From positions 186,001-250,000 of the forward strand of contig NZ_JACHFZ010000004.1 in the NCBI RefSeq assembly GCF_014202075.1: a stretch of DNA of 64,000 nt, in the 5' to 3' direction. Origin of the DNA: Brevundimonas basaltis (GTDB lineage Bacteria; Pseudomonadota; Alphaproteobacteria; Caulobacterales; Caulobacteraceae). The notes beneath the pieces were generated by a model. That model was not told the origin of the DNA. It saw only the letters and a list, made by a program, of their open reading frames with translations, and did not search any database. The translations under genes and the position numbers were made by a program. Below, in pieces: positions 53,622-60,554 of the stretch; positions within the stretch are counted from its first letter, which is position 1; each line of letters begins with the position of its first letter.

Positions 53622-53678
53622 GATGAAGCTCTAGGCCGTGCGCCTTAGCAACCTGCTACCATGTCCGGGGAGGATCGC

Positions 53679-54299
53679 ATGCGAATCGGATTGTGCGGAA
53701 CCGGCGGCTTCGCCCGGGAAGTGGCGCCCCTGGCCATGGCCCAGGCCGGAGCGGACGATGTCTGCTTCCTGACGCGGGAAGGCGGGGGTCCTGCTGTGAA
53801 CGGTCTGCCGGTCCTTGTCCAGGACGAGGCGGACGCCGGCGTCGCCATGGCCATCGCCATCGCCGACGCCGGACAACGGCGCCGGATCGACGCCGAACTC
53901 CAGGCCGCGGGCCGGCCGTTCGTCTCCATCGTGGCGCCCACCTGCGTCTTCCGGGGTCCCTCCCGGATCGGCGAGGGCGCCATCCTGTGCGACCATGTGG
54001 TGATCACCGCCAATGTCGTGATCGGCCGGCATTTCCAAGCCAACCTCTACAGCTATGTGGCCCACGACTGCGTCATCGGCGACTTCGTCACCCTGGCCCC
54101 CCGCGTCTGCGTCAATGGCAATACGGTGATCGAGGACGACGTCTATGTCGGGACCGGCGCGGTTTTGAAACAGGGCACGCCGGACAGGCCGCTGCGCATC
54201 GGCAAGGGCGCGGTCATCGGCATGGGGGCGGTGGTCACCAAGGACGTGCCGGCCGGCGCGGTGGTGGTCGGCAACCCGGCGAAACCGCTGGAACGTTAG
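53679..54299 (+). CDS. legH: PglD/NeuD-type sugar N-acetyltransferase
   Basis: The 206-residue product has an N-terminal Rossmann-like PglD_N domain ('MRIGLCGTGGFAREVAPLA') and a left-handed beta helix with hexapeptide repeats ('FRGPSRIGEGAILCDHVVIT', 'YVAHDCVIGDFVTLAPRVCV'), ending in 'KDVPAGAVVVGNPAKPLE'. The catalytic His is in 'VAHDC'. It should N-acetylate the C4 amine of the LegC product, using acetyl-CoA. The ATG at 53679 has a strong GGGGAGG ribosome-binding site; the upstream ATG at 53661 lies before that site. It is on the plus strand, inside an otherwise minus-strand gene set, and its stop overlaps that of legC by four bases. Confidence 0.88.
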   Translation: MRIGLCGTGGFAREVAPLAMAQAGADDVCFLTREGGGPAVNGLPVLVQDEADAGVAMAIAIADAGQRRRIDAELQAAGRPFVSIVAPTCVFRGPSRIGEGAILCDHVVITANVVIGRHFQANLYSYVAHDCVIGDFVTLAPRVCVNGNTVIEDDVYVGTGAVLKQGTPDRPLRIGKGAVIGMGAVVTKDVPAGAVVVGNPAKPLER

Positions 54300-55465
54300 T
54301 CCGCGAGGGCGGCGCTGCTGGGCAGGTTGATCACGCGATCCTCCAGCCCCTCGGCCATCCGCAGGGCGTCGCGCGGGCCATCGGCGTACATCGGCAGGCG
54401 GTGCATCAGCGTCCACAGCGGGCGTGCCTGATAGCCGGCCTCATTGAGGGCTTCCAGCACCGCGTCACGCGCCGCTCGGTCGGGCCGGTCCAGGATCAGG
54501 GCATTGAGCCAATGGTTCACTTCGGCGCCGTCGCGCGGCTCCAGCAGCCGGACGCCATCCATCCCGTCAAAGGCCCGCCGATATCGCTCCGCCAGCGCCG
54601 CCTTGCGCGCCATCATGTCGGGCAGCCGTTCCAGCTGCGCGCAGCCGAGGGCGGCGTTCAGGTTGGGCATCCGGTAGTTCCAGCCGACCTCGTCGTGCTC
54701 GAAGGCCCAGCGGTGCGGGACCTTGGCCGTTGTCGTCAGGTGCTTGGCCCGCCTGGCCAGTTCGGGATCGTCGGTCAGGACCGCCCCGCCGCCGCCCGTG
54801 GTGACGATCTTGTTGCCATTGAAGCTCAGCGCCGCCAGCCGGCCGAAGCCGCCCATGTGCCGGCCCTTCCAGCGCGACCCCAACGCCTCGGCGGCGTCCT
54901 CGACCAGCGCCAGGCGCCAGCGCGCCGCGACCTCGGCAAGGCCGTCGACATCGGCGGGATGGCCAAAAACATGCACGATCGTCAACGCCCGGATCGGCCG
55001 GCCGGTGCGGGTGTTGACGCAGACGCCGTCCTCAATCTTCGCCGTCGACTGCAGATAGGCGTCCAGACGGGCCGGATCGACGCCCAGGGTACGTTCTTCG
55101 GCGTCGACGAAATGAGGCGTGGCGCCGCGGTAGGTGATGGCGTTGATGGTGGCGATGAACGTCAGGGTCGGCGCCAGAACCTCGTCGCCGGGCTCGACAC
55201 CCGCCAAGCGGAAACAGACCTCCAGCGCCGCCGTGCCGTTCGACACGGCGACCGCATGCCGGACTCCGGTGAAACGCTCCAGATCGCGCTCGATCCGGTC
55301 GACGTAGCCGCCCACCGACGAGACCCAGCCGGCGTCGAGGCAGTCCTTCAGATAGTCCCATTCTCGACCCCGGAACTCCGGGGCGTGGAGGGGGGCGGGC
55401 AAGGCGGCGTCGGGGAGCGCGGCGCGGACCGCAGCAAGGATCCGGCCGGGCAGATCGCCGCTCAC
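54296..55465 (-). CDS. legC: Sugar aminotransferase (LegC type)
   Basis: The 389-residue PLP enzyme of the DegT/DnrJ/EryC1 family aminates the 4-keto sugar made by LegB. It shows 'VSNGTAALEVCFRLAGVEPG', 'LTFIATINAITYRGATPHFV', 'LALVEDAAEALGSRWKGRHM' and the PLP lysine in 'LSFNGNKIVTTGGGG'. The preferred start is GTG at 55463-55465, overlapping the legB stop in GTGA; the frame extends to 55774, but those residues are read antisense-like out of legB. Adjacency to legB supports LegC as opposed to PseC or other family members. Confidence 0.9.
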   Translation of the reverse strand: MSGDLPGRILAAVRAALPDAALPAPLHAPEFRGREWDYLKDCLDAGWVSSVGGYVDRIERDLERFTGVRHAVAVSNGTAALEVCFRLAGVEPGDEVLAPTLTFIATINAITYRGATPHFVDAEERTLGVDPARLDAYLQSTAKIEDGVCVNTRTGRPIRALTIVHVFGHPADVDGLAEVAARWRLALVEDAAEALGSRWKGRHMGGFGRLAALSFNGNKIVTTGGGGAVLTDDPELARRAKHLTTTAKVPHRWAFEHDEVGWNYRMPNLNAALGCAQLERLPDMMARKAALAERYRRAFDGMDGVRLLEPRDGAEVNHWLNALILDRPDRAARDAVLEALNEAGYQARPLWTLMHRLPMYADGPRDALRMAEGLEDRVINLPSSAALAD

Positions 55466-56505
55466 AGAACGTACCGGTCGGTCTTGTAGCGGCCCAGGTT
55501 CACCGGGTCGCTGAACCAGTCGATGGTCTGCTGAAGGCCGCGGCGGAAGCCGTCTCCGCCCCCATAGTCCGGCGTCCAGCCGGTCAGGGACCGCATGAAA
55601 CCGCTGTCCGCCCACAGGCGCTCGACCTCGCTGGCCTCGGGGCGCAGGCGCTCCTCGTCGGTGACGATGGCCGCGTCGCGCCCCATCAGCTCGATGATCG
55701 CCCGCGCGGTGTCGCCGATCGAGATTTCGAACTCGCTGCCGGCGTTGACCGTCTGGCCAATGGCCGTGTCGCATTCGGCCAGCGCCTCGAAGGCGCGGGC
55801 AGTGTCGCTGACGAATGTGAAGTCCCGCGTGGGATGCACCGCGCCCAGCTTGATCTCGCGCGCGCCGGCGGCCAGCTGGCTGATCACCGTGGGGATGACG
55901 GCGCGGGCGGACTGGCGCGGCCCATAGGTGTTGAACGGCCGGATCACCGTCACCGGCGTGCCGAAGGCGGCGTGGAAGCTCAGGGCGATCTGGTCAGCGC
56001 CGATCTTTGACGCCGAATAGGGCGACTGGCCCTGTAGCGGGTGGGCCTCGGTGATCGGCACGAAGCGGGCGGTGCCATAGACCTCGCTGGTCGAGGTGTG
56101 GACCACCCGCTCGACACCCAGATCCCGCGCCGCCTGCACAACGTTCAGCGTGCCGATGACATTGGTTTCGACGTAGGTCTGGGGCGAATGGTAGCTGTAG
56201 GGAATAGCGATCAGGGCGGCGAGATGCAGCGCCACGTCGCAGCCGGTCATCGCCGTGCGCACGCCATGCGGGTCGCGGATGTCGCCGGCGAAGACATCGA
56301 GGTCCCGGCGGAGATCGGCCGGCGCCTCGTCCAGCCAGCCCCACGACCCGAGGCTGTTGTACTGAACGAAGGCGCGGACCTCGCAGCCGCGACGGACCAG
56401 TCGCTCGGTGAGGTGCGAGCCGATGAAGCCGTCCGCGCCGGTGACCAGTACGCGTTTGCCATCCAGTCGCATTGGAGATTCCGCCATCGCCGTCAAGGCT
56501 GTCAA
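55462..56505 (-). CDS. legB: UDP/GDP-GlcNAc 4,6-dehydratase, retaining (LegB type)
   Basis: The 347-residue extended SDR has 'VLVTGADGFIGSHLTERL', 'ALHLAALIAIPYSYHSPQTY', 'HTSTSEVYGTARFVPITEAH', 'YSASKIGADQIALSFHAAFG' (YxxxK) and 'RPFNTYGPRQSARAVIP'. This pattern, in particular 'AIPYSYHSP', is typical of NAD-dependent LegB dehydratases that start legionaminic acid synthesis. The proposed TTG start at 56503-56505 follows a GGAGGCGG ribosome-binding site at good spacing; ATG codons at 56487 and 56472 are alternatives. It is first in the legB-legC operon. Confidence 0.9.
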   Translation of the reverse strand: MTALTAMAESPMRLDGKRVLVTGADGFIGSHLTERLVRRGCEVRAFVQYNSLGSWGWLDEAPADLRRDLDVFAGDIRDPHGVRTAMTGCDVALHLAALIAIPYSYHSPQTYVETNVIGTLNVVQAARDLGVERVVHTSTSEVYGTARFVPITEAHPLQGQSPYSASKIGADQIALSFHAAFGTPVTVIRPFNTYGPRQSARAVIPTVISQLAAGAREIKLGAVHPTRDFTFVSDTARAFEALAECDTAIGQTVNAGSEFEISIGDTARAIIELMGRDAAIVTDEERLRPEASEVERLWADSGFMRSLTGWTPDYGGGDGFRRGLQQTIDWFSDPVNLGRYKTDRYVL

Positions 56506-56716
56506 ATGTGCCCGCCTCCAAGGCGGCCGCGCGCCATCATCGGTCGATTCGCGCGCCGTCAGATACGCTGCAGCCGGATCGCTTCACCGCGATGCCGGCG
56601 ACGGCGAAATAGCCCAAAGTGGAGTTTTTACTTGCCTGCCGGCCCTGTCCGACGCTATGAAGTCCCCGACTGGGGCCACTGCGCCTTGGGATAAAAGCTT
56701 TTTGAAGGGGATTATT

Positions 56717-56944
56717 ATGCGCAAGACCATCGCCGCCGTTACGGCCGGCCTGCTTCTGGTTGCTGGCCAAGCGGCCGCTGCCGGTTCCAACTCCGCTGTG
56801 ACTCGCGTTGGCGATCGCGTCGGCGCCGTCGCCGGAGAATCTTCGGAATTCGCCGGCGTGCCGCTTCCTGTTCTGCTGATCGGCACCGCCGTTCTCGTGG
56901 CCGCCGTCGTGGTCGCCAGCGACGACGACAGCGAGAGCGACTAA
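56717..56944 (+). CDS. 75-residue membrane protein with acidic tail
   Basis: The small product has a signal-like N-terminus (MRKTIAAVTAGLLLVAGQAAAA), a short linker ('GSNSAVTRVGDRVGAVAGES'), a hydrophobic helix ('LPVLLIGTAVLVAAVVVAS') and a C-terminal acidic cluster ('SDDDSESD'). The ATG at 56717 has a GAAGGGG ribosome-binding site six bases upstream, and a strong terminator follows the stop. I recognise no family. Exported single-helix proteins of this size occur near cell-surface loci, but a function cannot be assigned. The upstream frame to 56408 is antisense to legB and is rejected. Confidence 0.75.
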   Translation: MRKTIAAVTAGLLLVAGQAAAAGSNSAVTRVGDRVGAVAGESSEFAGVPLPVLLIGTAVLVAAVVVASDDDSESD

Positions 56945-56997
56945 TCTGATCGACGACAACCGGCCTTCTGTTCGGTTCTCGTCTAACTGTGCTGTAG

Positions 56998-57026
56998 GGG
57001 CCAATCGGATTTCCGGTTGGCCCTTT
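56998..57026 (+). terminator. Rho-independent terminator after the 75-residue protein
   Basis: GGGCCAA (56998-57004) pairs with TTGGCCC (57017-57023), extended by CGG/CCG within the loop, and is followed by TTT. The position, 53 bases beyond the stop codon and before the next start at 57059, fits transcription termination. Confidence 0.7.
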
Positions 57027-57058
57027 CGGCGTTTATGATCCGCTGAACGAATAACGGC

Positions 57059-58087
57059 TTGGACAGAAATCTCTTGGCATCCTGGTTGCATCGGCTGCCG
57101 GCCCAGATCGGTCTGGCGGCCTGCGCGGTGATTCTGGCCGGCTGCGGCGGCCCCATCTCAACGGCGATCACCGACGCCCCCCGATCGGCGGCCCCTCTCC
57201 GGTTAGCGGCCCTGAACGCGCTCGACGCCCGGGTCGCCCGGGTTGCGTTCCGCTTGTCGGACGCGAACGCCGCCCTTTGCCCTGCAATCCGGCAATCAGC
57301 CGGGTGGGCGCTGCATGCGGCCTCACAGTATAGCGAAGAATTGCGACCCTACGCTCAAGCTCGTTTCGGGCTGGACGGCGATCTTCCGGGCTTGCTCACG
57401 GTGCCGGCCGGTTCGCCGGCCGCCATCGCTGGTCTCCAGGAGGGCGATCTTGTCCTCGCCGTGAACGGCCGAGCGCTTGCGAGGGGACCTGACCGAAGAG
57501 AGGCTGCGTTCGAGGGGTTGGCTGCCAACATCGCCGTGATCGACCGGTCGCTGGCCAATGGCTCTACGCAGCTGACCGTTCGCAGGAATGGCGCCGAAAT
57601 ACCTATCACCGTCACGCCCCGCCGCGCCTGCGGCTATGAGGTGCAGTTGAACCCGTCGGACGAACTGAACGCCCGGGCCGATGGTCGACGGCTGTTCATC
57701 AGCACAGCCTTGGCCGGGTTCGCGGAGACGGACGACGAACTGGCGGTGATCCTCGGCCACGAGCTGGCGCATCATGTGTTGCGCCACCGGGTCTGGAACG
57801 AGTCCGGCGGCGCGGCGCGGCGGGAGAACGAGAGCGTTTGGCGTGCCGAGGGGGGAGAGGGCGGCGCGGAACAGCAGGCGGATCGGGTGGGGCTCTATCT
57901 GGCTGCCCGGGCCGGTTACGATCCCGCCGTCGCCGCGCCGTTCTGGCGCCGTTTCGGCGCGTCGAACTGGCGGGTGCGATTTCCGCAAATCGTGCATGCC
58001 TCGGCCGAATCCCGTGCGAGGAGTCTCGAGGCGGTTCGTCACGAAATCGAGTTGAAGCAACGCGCCGGCGAGAACCTCGTGCCCTGA
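57059..58087 (+). CDS. M48-type metalloprotease lipoprotein with PDZ domain
   Basis: The 342-residue product has a lipoprotein signal ('LAACAVILAGCGG'), a PDZ-like region (about 105-180; 'GLLTVPAGSPAAIAGLQEGD', 'VLAVNGRALARG') and a C-terminal M48 zinc peptidase domain with HExxH in 'VILGHELAHHVLRHR' and the third ligand Glu in 'GAEQQADRVGLYLAARAGYD'. It is likely a membrane-anchored periplasmic protease of the BepA/LoiP type, handling damaged or misassembled envelope proteins. The start is TTG at 57059; no ATG fits the signal. PDZ plus M48 in one protein is unusual, but the motifs are clear. Confidence 0.85.
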   Translation: MDRNLLASWLHRLPAQIGLAACAVILAGCGGPISTAITDAPRSAAPLRLAALNALDARVARVAFRLSDANAALCPAIRQSAGWALHAASQYSEELRPYAQARFGLDGDLPGLLTVPAGSPAAIAGLQEGDLVLAVNGRALARGPDRREAAFEGLAANIAVIDRSLANGSTQLTVRRNGAEIPITVTPRRACGYEVQLNPSDELNARADGRRLFISTALAGFAETDDELAVILGHELAHHVLRHRVWNESGGAARRENESVWRAEGGEGGAEQQADRVGLYLAARAGYDPAVAAPFWRRFGASNWRVRFPQIVHASAESRARSLEAVRHEIELKQRAGENLVP

Positions 58088-58181
58088 ATCAGGTCAAGCC
58101 TCAGATCAGGTTGATAATAGCCAAGCTTGACCGGACTAACTAACAGGGGGTTAAGTCCACACCGCTCCTGGGGAGGATGGG

Positions 58182-58331
58182 ATGAAGCGAAGCGAGCAGC
58201 CGATCCAACGCGTGCCGATGAGCCCGGTCGACCGGTCGCGGTCCGCGGGTCTGTATGGCGAGGTGGTCGTGCTGCCGAGTGGGCGCCCGGCATCTACGGC
58301 GCCGCTGGGCGAGCCTAAAACCTTCCTCTGA
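58182..58331 (+). CDS. Probable 49-residue protein of unknown function
   Basis: An ATG at 58182 follows a GGGGAGGATGGG ribosome-binding site and opens a 49-codon frame ending at TGA 58329-58331. The product is basic at first ('MKRSEQPIQRVPMSPVDRSR') and then has a Gly/Val/Pro stretch ('GLYGEVVVLPSGRPASTAPL'), with no signal or membrane segment. It converges with the fusion gene ending at 58335, four bases away. An 8-base inverted repeat (GGTCAAGC at 58092-58099, GCTTGACC at 58125-58132) lies upstream and could be regulatory or terminate the protease gene. The coding call rests on the ribosome-binding site and codon pattern only. Confidence 0.5.
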   Translation: MKRSEQPIQRVPMSPVDRSRSAGLYGEVVVLPSGRPASTAPLGEPKTFL

Positions 58332-58334
58332 TCA

Positions 58335-60485
58335 TCATAGCTTCAGCGTCTCCCGCAGCTGAAGCCAGGCCGCCGCGATGTGATACAGGGAACTGGCCGG
58401 GGCAGGTTCGATGACAAAGGAGCCATCCGGCTCCTGTTTGTCACGCCACAAGCCGGTCGGCTCCAGATAGGCCTGCAACCCTTTCAGCGCATGACCGGCA
58501 TGACCCCCGGGCAGATCCTCCGCCAGGATCAGCGCCGCTTTCAGCCGCTCGGTCTGGGGCCACAGGCGCGCGCGGCCCGAGCGTACCGCCAGCCCGTCGT
58601 CCATCTCGTCAACGGCCACGCCCCGTGCGCTGTTGATTCCACGCAAGCCCGCATCATACAGGCGGCGCGCCGCTCCGGCTGACCAATCGTCGGACCTCGC
58701 CCGCCCCCAGCGCGTCAGCAGCCAAGCCCACTCGAACTGGTGACCCGGCTCGACCAACCGTCCGGCTTCCCCTGCCGCGGGGCGCCAGTCGGCATCGAAG
58801 AACTCGCGCAGGAATCCGCCGTCGGGGTCGATGAACGCCCGCTCCGCCAAACCAACGATGGTATCGGCCATGCCCGCCCAGGCGCCCCCCGGCTCTATCG
58901 CTTCCCACGCCAGGCATGCTTCGAGCAGGTGCATATGCGCATTGGCCTGGTGGGGATGGCTGGCGTCTTCGCGCCAGCCCCCTCCGGGATGGGCCAGCCC
59001 CTCAAGCGCCTCCCGAAGAGCCTGTGCTCGCGACCCCATCAGCCCGGGCTCGATGCCGGCCGAGGCCGCCGCCGCCATGGCAAGCAGAACGAAGGCCTGA
59101 TCGTAGAGTGACGCCGTGTCGTTCAGCACCTCGCCCCGGACCGACACCCGCGTGCGATAGAGACCGTCCGGCCGCCGGTTGGTCGTTTCGAACCGTTCGA
59201 GACCCTCCGTGACCAGCCGGCGCCATGGTCCCGCCCAGCCTGCCTGCCCCGCCGCGCTGTACACATATGCCTGCCGCGCTTGCACGCGCGCCCGGCGGAA
59301 GTCGCCAACGGGCGCGCCCGTACGGTCGATGGCCTCGTAAAAGCCGCCGTCGCCGGCGACGCCCGTCGTGGCCCAGAGCGGCAGGGCGTTGAACCGCACC
59401 CAGTCGTCGAACGCGCGCGCGCGAATTTCCAGCACGTCTTCTTCGGAGGCCGCCCCATGCACATGCCGCGGTGAAATCTTGCGGAGCCGCTCGACCAGTC
59501 CCTTGACCTCCTGCGACCGACTGAGATGGCAGACCAAGACCGCGTCGGGTTCGGCGATGATGGCCAGATCGCTCACGCCGGCGGTGGCGATGACCATGCC
59601 TTCGGCCGCGCGCACGAGGTTCGCCCCGTCGCCGCCGCCGCCGATCCACAGGCCGCGATCCGCCTCACCCGTAGCCGCGACAGCGTCCCAGGCGCCGAGG
59701 TCCGACCAACCAAAACCGACCGGCAGTACGGACACGCGGTCGCTCTTCTCCATTACGGCGTAGTCGATCGAGATGCGCGGCGCTTCGCTGAAAGTCTCGT
59801 CCAGCGCGGTGGAGCCGCCATCGCCAGCCGGGAAGGCCTGTCTGACGGTCCGCAGGACTTCGGGCGCATGGGCTTCCAGTTCCGTGAGCAGGACGTCCGC
59901 GCGCACGACGAAATTGCCACTGTTCCAGAGGTAGCCCTCCTTCACATAGGTTTCCGCCCGACGACGATCCGGCTTTTCGACGAACCGTTTGACCGGCGCC
60001 AGGCCAGGACCGTCAGGCTGAATATAGCCATAGGCCGAAGAGGGCTCGCTGGGCCGCACGCCGAAGGTGACGATCCGTCCCTCCTCCGCCGCCTTCGCGC
60101 CCTCCAGCACCGCGGCCCTGAACCCCGCCGCGTCGGGGATGTGGTGATCCGAAGCGACGAACAGGGCGACGGCGTCCGGGTCCTGCCGGGCGATCCATTC
60201 CGCCGCCGCAGTCACGGCCGGCGCCGAATCCCGGCCGACCGGCTCGATCAGCAGAACCGCGTCGGCGTCGTCCAGCTGATCGGCGATCGATGAGGCGTGA
60301 TCGCGGCCGGCCACGACGACGATCCGGCCGTGCGCACCTGTCAACGGCGCCACCCGCGCGATTGTCTCCTGGAACAGCGACAGATCGCCGGCCAGGCTGA
60401 GGAACTGCTTCGGCCGGTGATCCCGCGAGGCGGGCCAGAGCCGCGTCCCGGCGCCGCCGCACAGGATCACCGGATAGATCGCCAT
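58335..60485 (-). CDS. Fusion of mannose-1-phosphate guanylyltransferase and AGE-family epimerase/isomerase
   Basis: The 716-residue product has two enzymes in one chain. Residues 1 to about 345 are a ManC-type guanylyltransferase: 'VILCGGAGTRLWPASRDHRP' with 'KQFL', 'VASDHHIPD', 'VKRFVEKPDRRRAETY' and 'WNSGNFVVRADVLL'. The remaining 370 residues match the AGE/CE-type (alpha/alpha)6-barrel family, with 'NDTASLYDQAFVLLAMAAA', 'HPHQANAHMHLLEACLAWEA', 'FLREFFDADWRP' and 'GHQFEWAWLLTRWG', as in mannose isomerases and N-acylglucosamine 2-epimerases. The pair could supply GDP-mannose from fructose-6-phosphate or mannose via mannose-6-phosphate, if a phosphomannomutase is present elsewhere. Which sugar the second domain isomerises is not clear. 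Confidence 0.88.
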   Translation of the reverse strand: MAIYPVILCGGAGTRLWPASRDHRPKQFLSLAGDLSLFQETIARVAPLTGAHGRIVVVAGRDHASSIADQLDDADAVLLIEPVGRDSAPAVTAAAEWIARQDPDAVALFVASDHHIPDAAGFRAAVLEGAKAAEEGRIVTFGVRPSEPSSAYGYIQPDGPGLAPVKRFVEKPDRRRAETYVKEGYLWNSGNFVVRADVLLTELEAHAPEVLRTVRQAFPAGDGGSTALDETFSEAPRISIDYAVMEKSDRVSVLPVGFGWSDLGAWDAVAATGEADRGLWIGGGGDGANLVRAAEGMVIATAGVSDLAIIAEPDAVLVCHLSRSQEVKGLVERLRKISPRHVHGAASEEDVLEIRARAFDDWVRFNALPLWATTGVAGDGGFYEAIDRTGAPVGDFRRARVQARQAYVYSAAGQAGWAGPWRRLVTEGLERFETTNRRPDGLYRTRVSVRGEVLNDTASLYDQAFVLLAMAAAASAGIEPGLMGSRAQALREALEGLAHPGGGWREDASHPHQANAHMHLLEACLAWEAIEPGGAWAGMADTIVGLAERAFIDPDGGFLREFFDADWRPAAGEAGRLVEPGHQFEWAWLLTRWGRARSDDWSAGAARRLYDAGLRGINSARGVAVDEMDDGLAVRSGRARLWPQTERLKAALILAEDLPGGHAGHALKGLQAYLEPTGLWRDKQEPDGSFVIEPAPASSLYHIAAAWLQLRETLKL

Positions 60486-60554
60486 GACCGCCCCCCGCTA
60501 CTCGCCGAGCCCCGCACCGTCTTCGGCGTCGGGCCCCACCCGGGGCTTACCCCA

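Noticed and set aside
53693..55489. Plus-strand open frame of 598 codons
   Set aside because: It overlaps legH in another frame and legC in antisense; both real genes have clear motifs.
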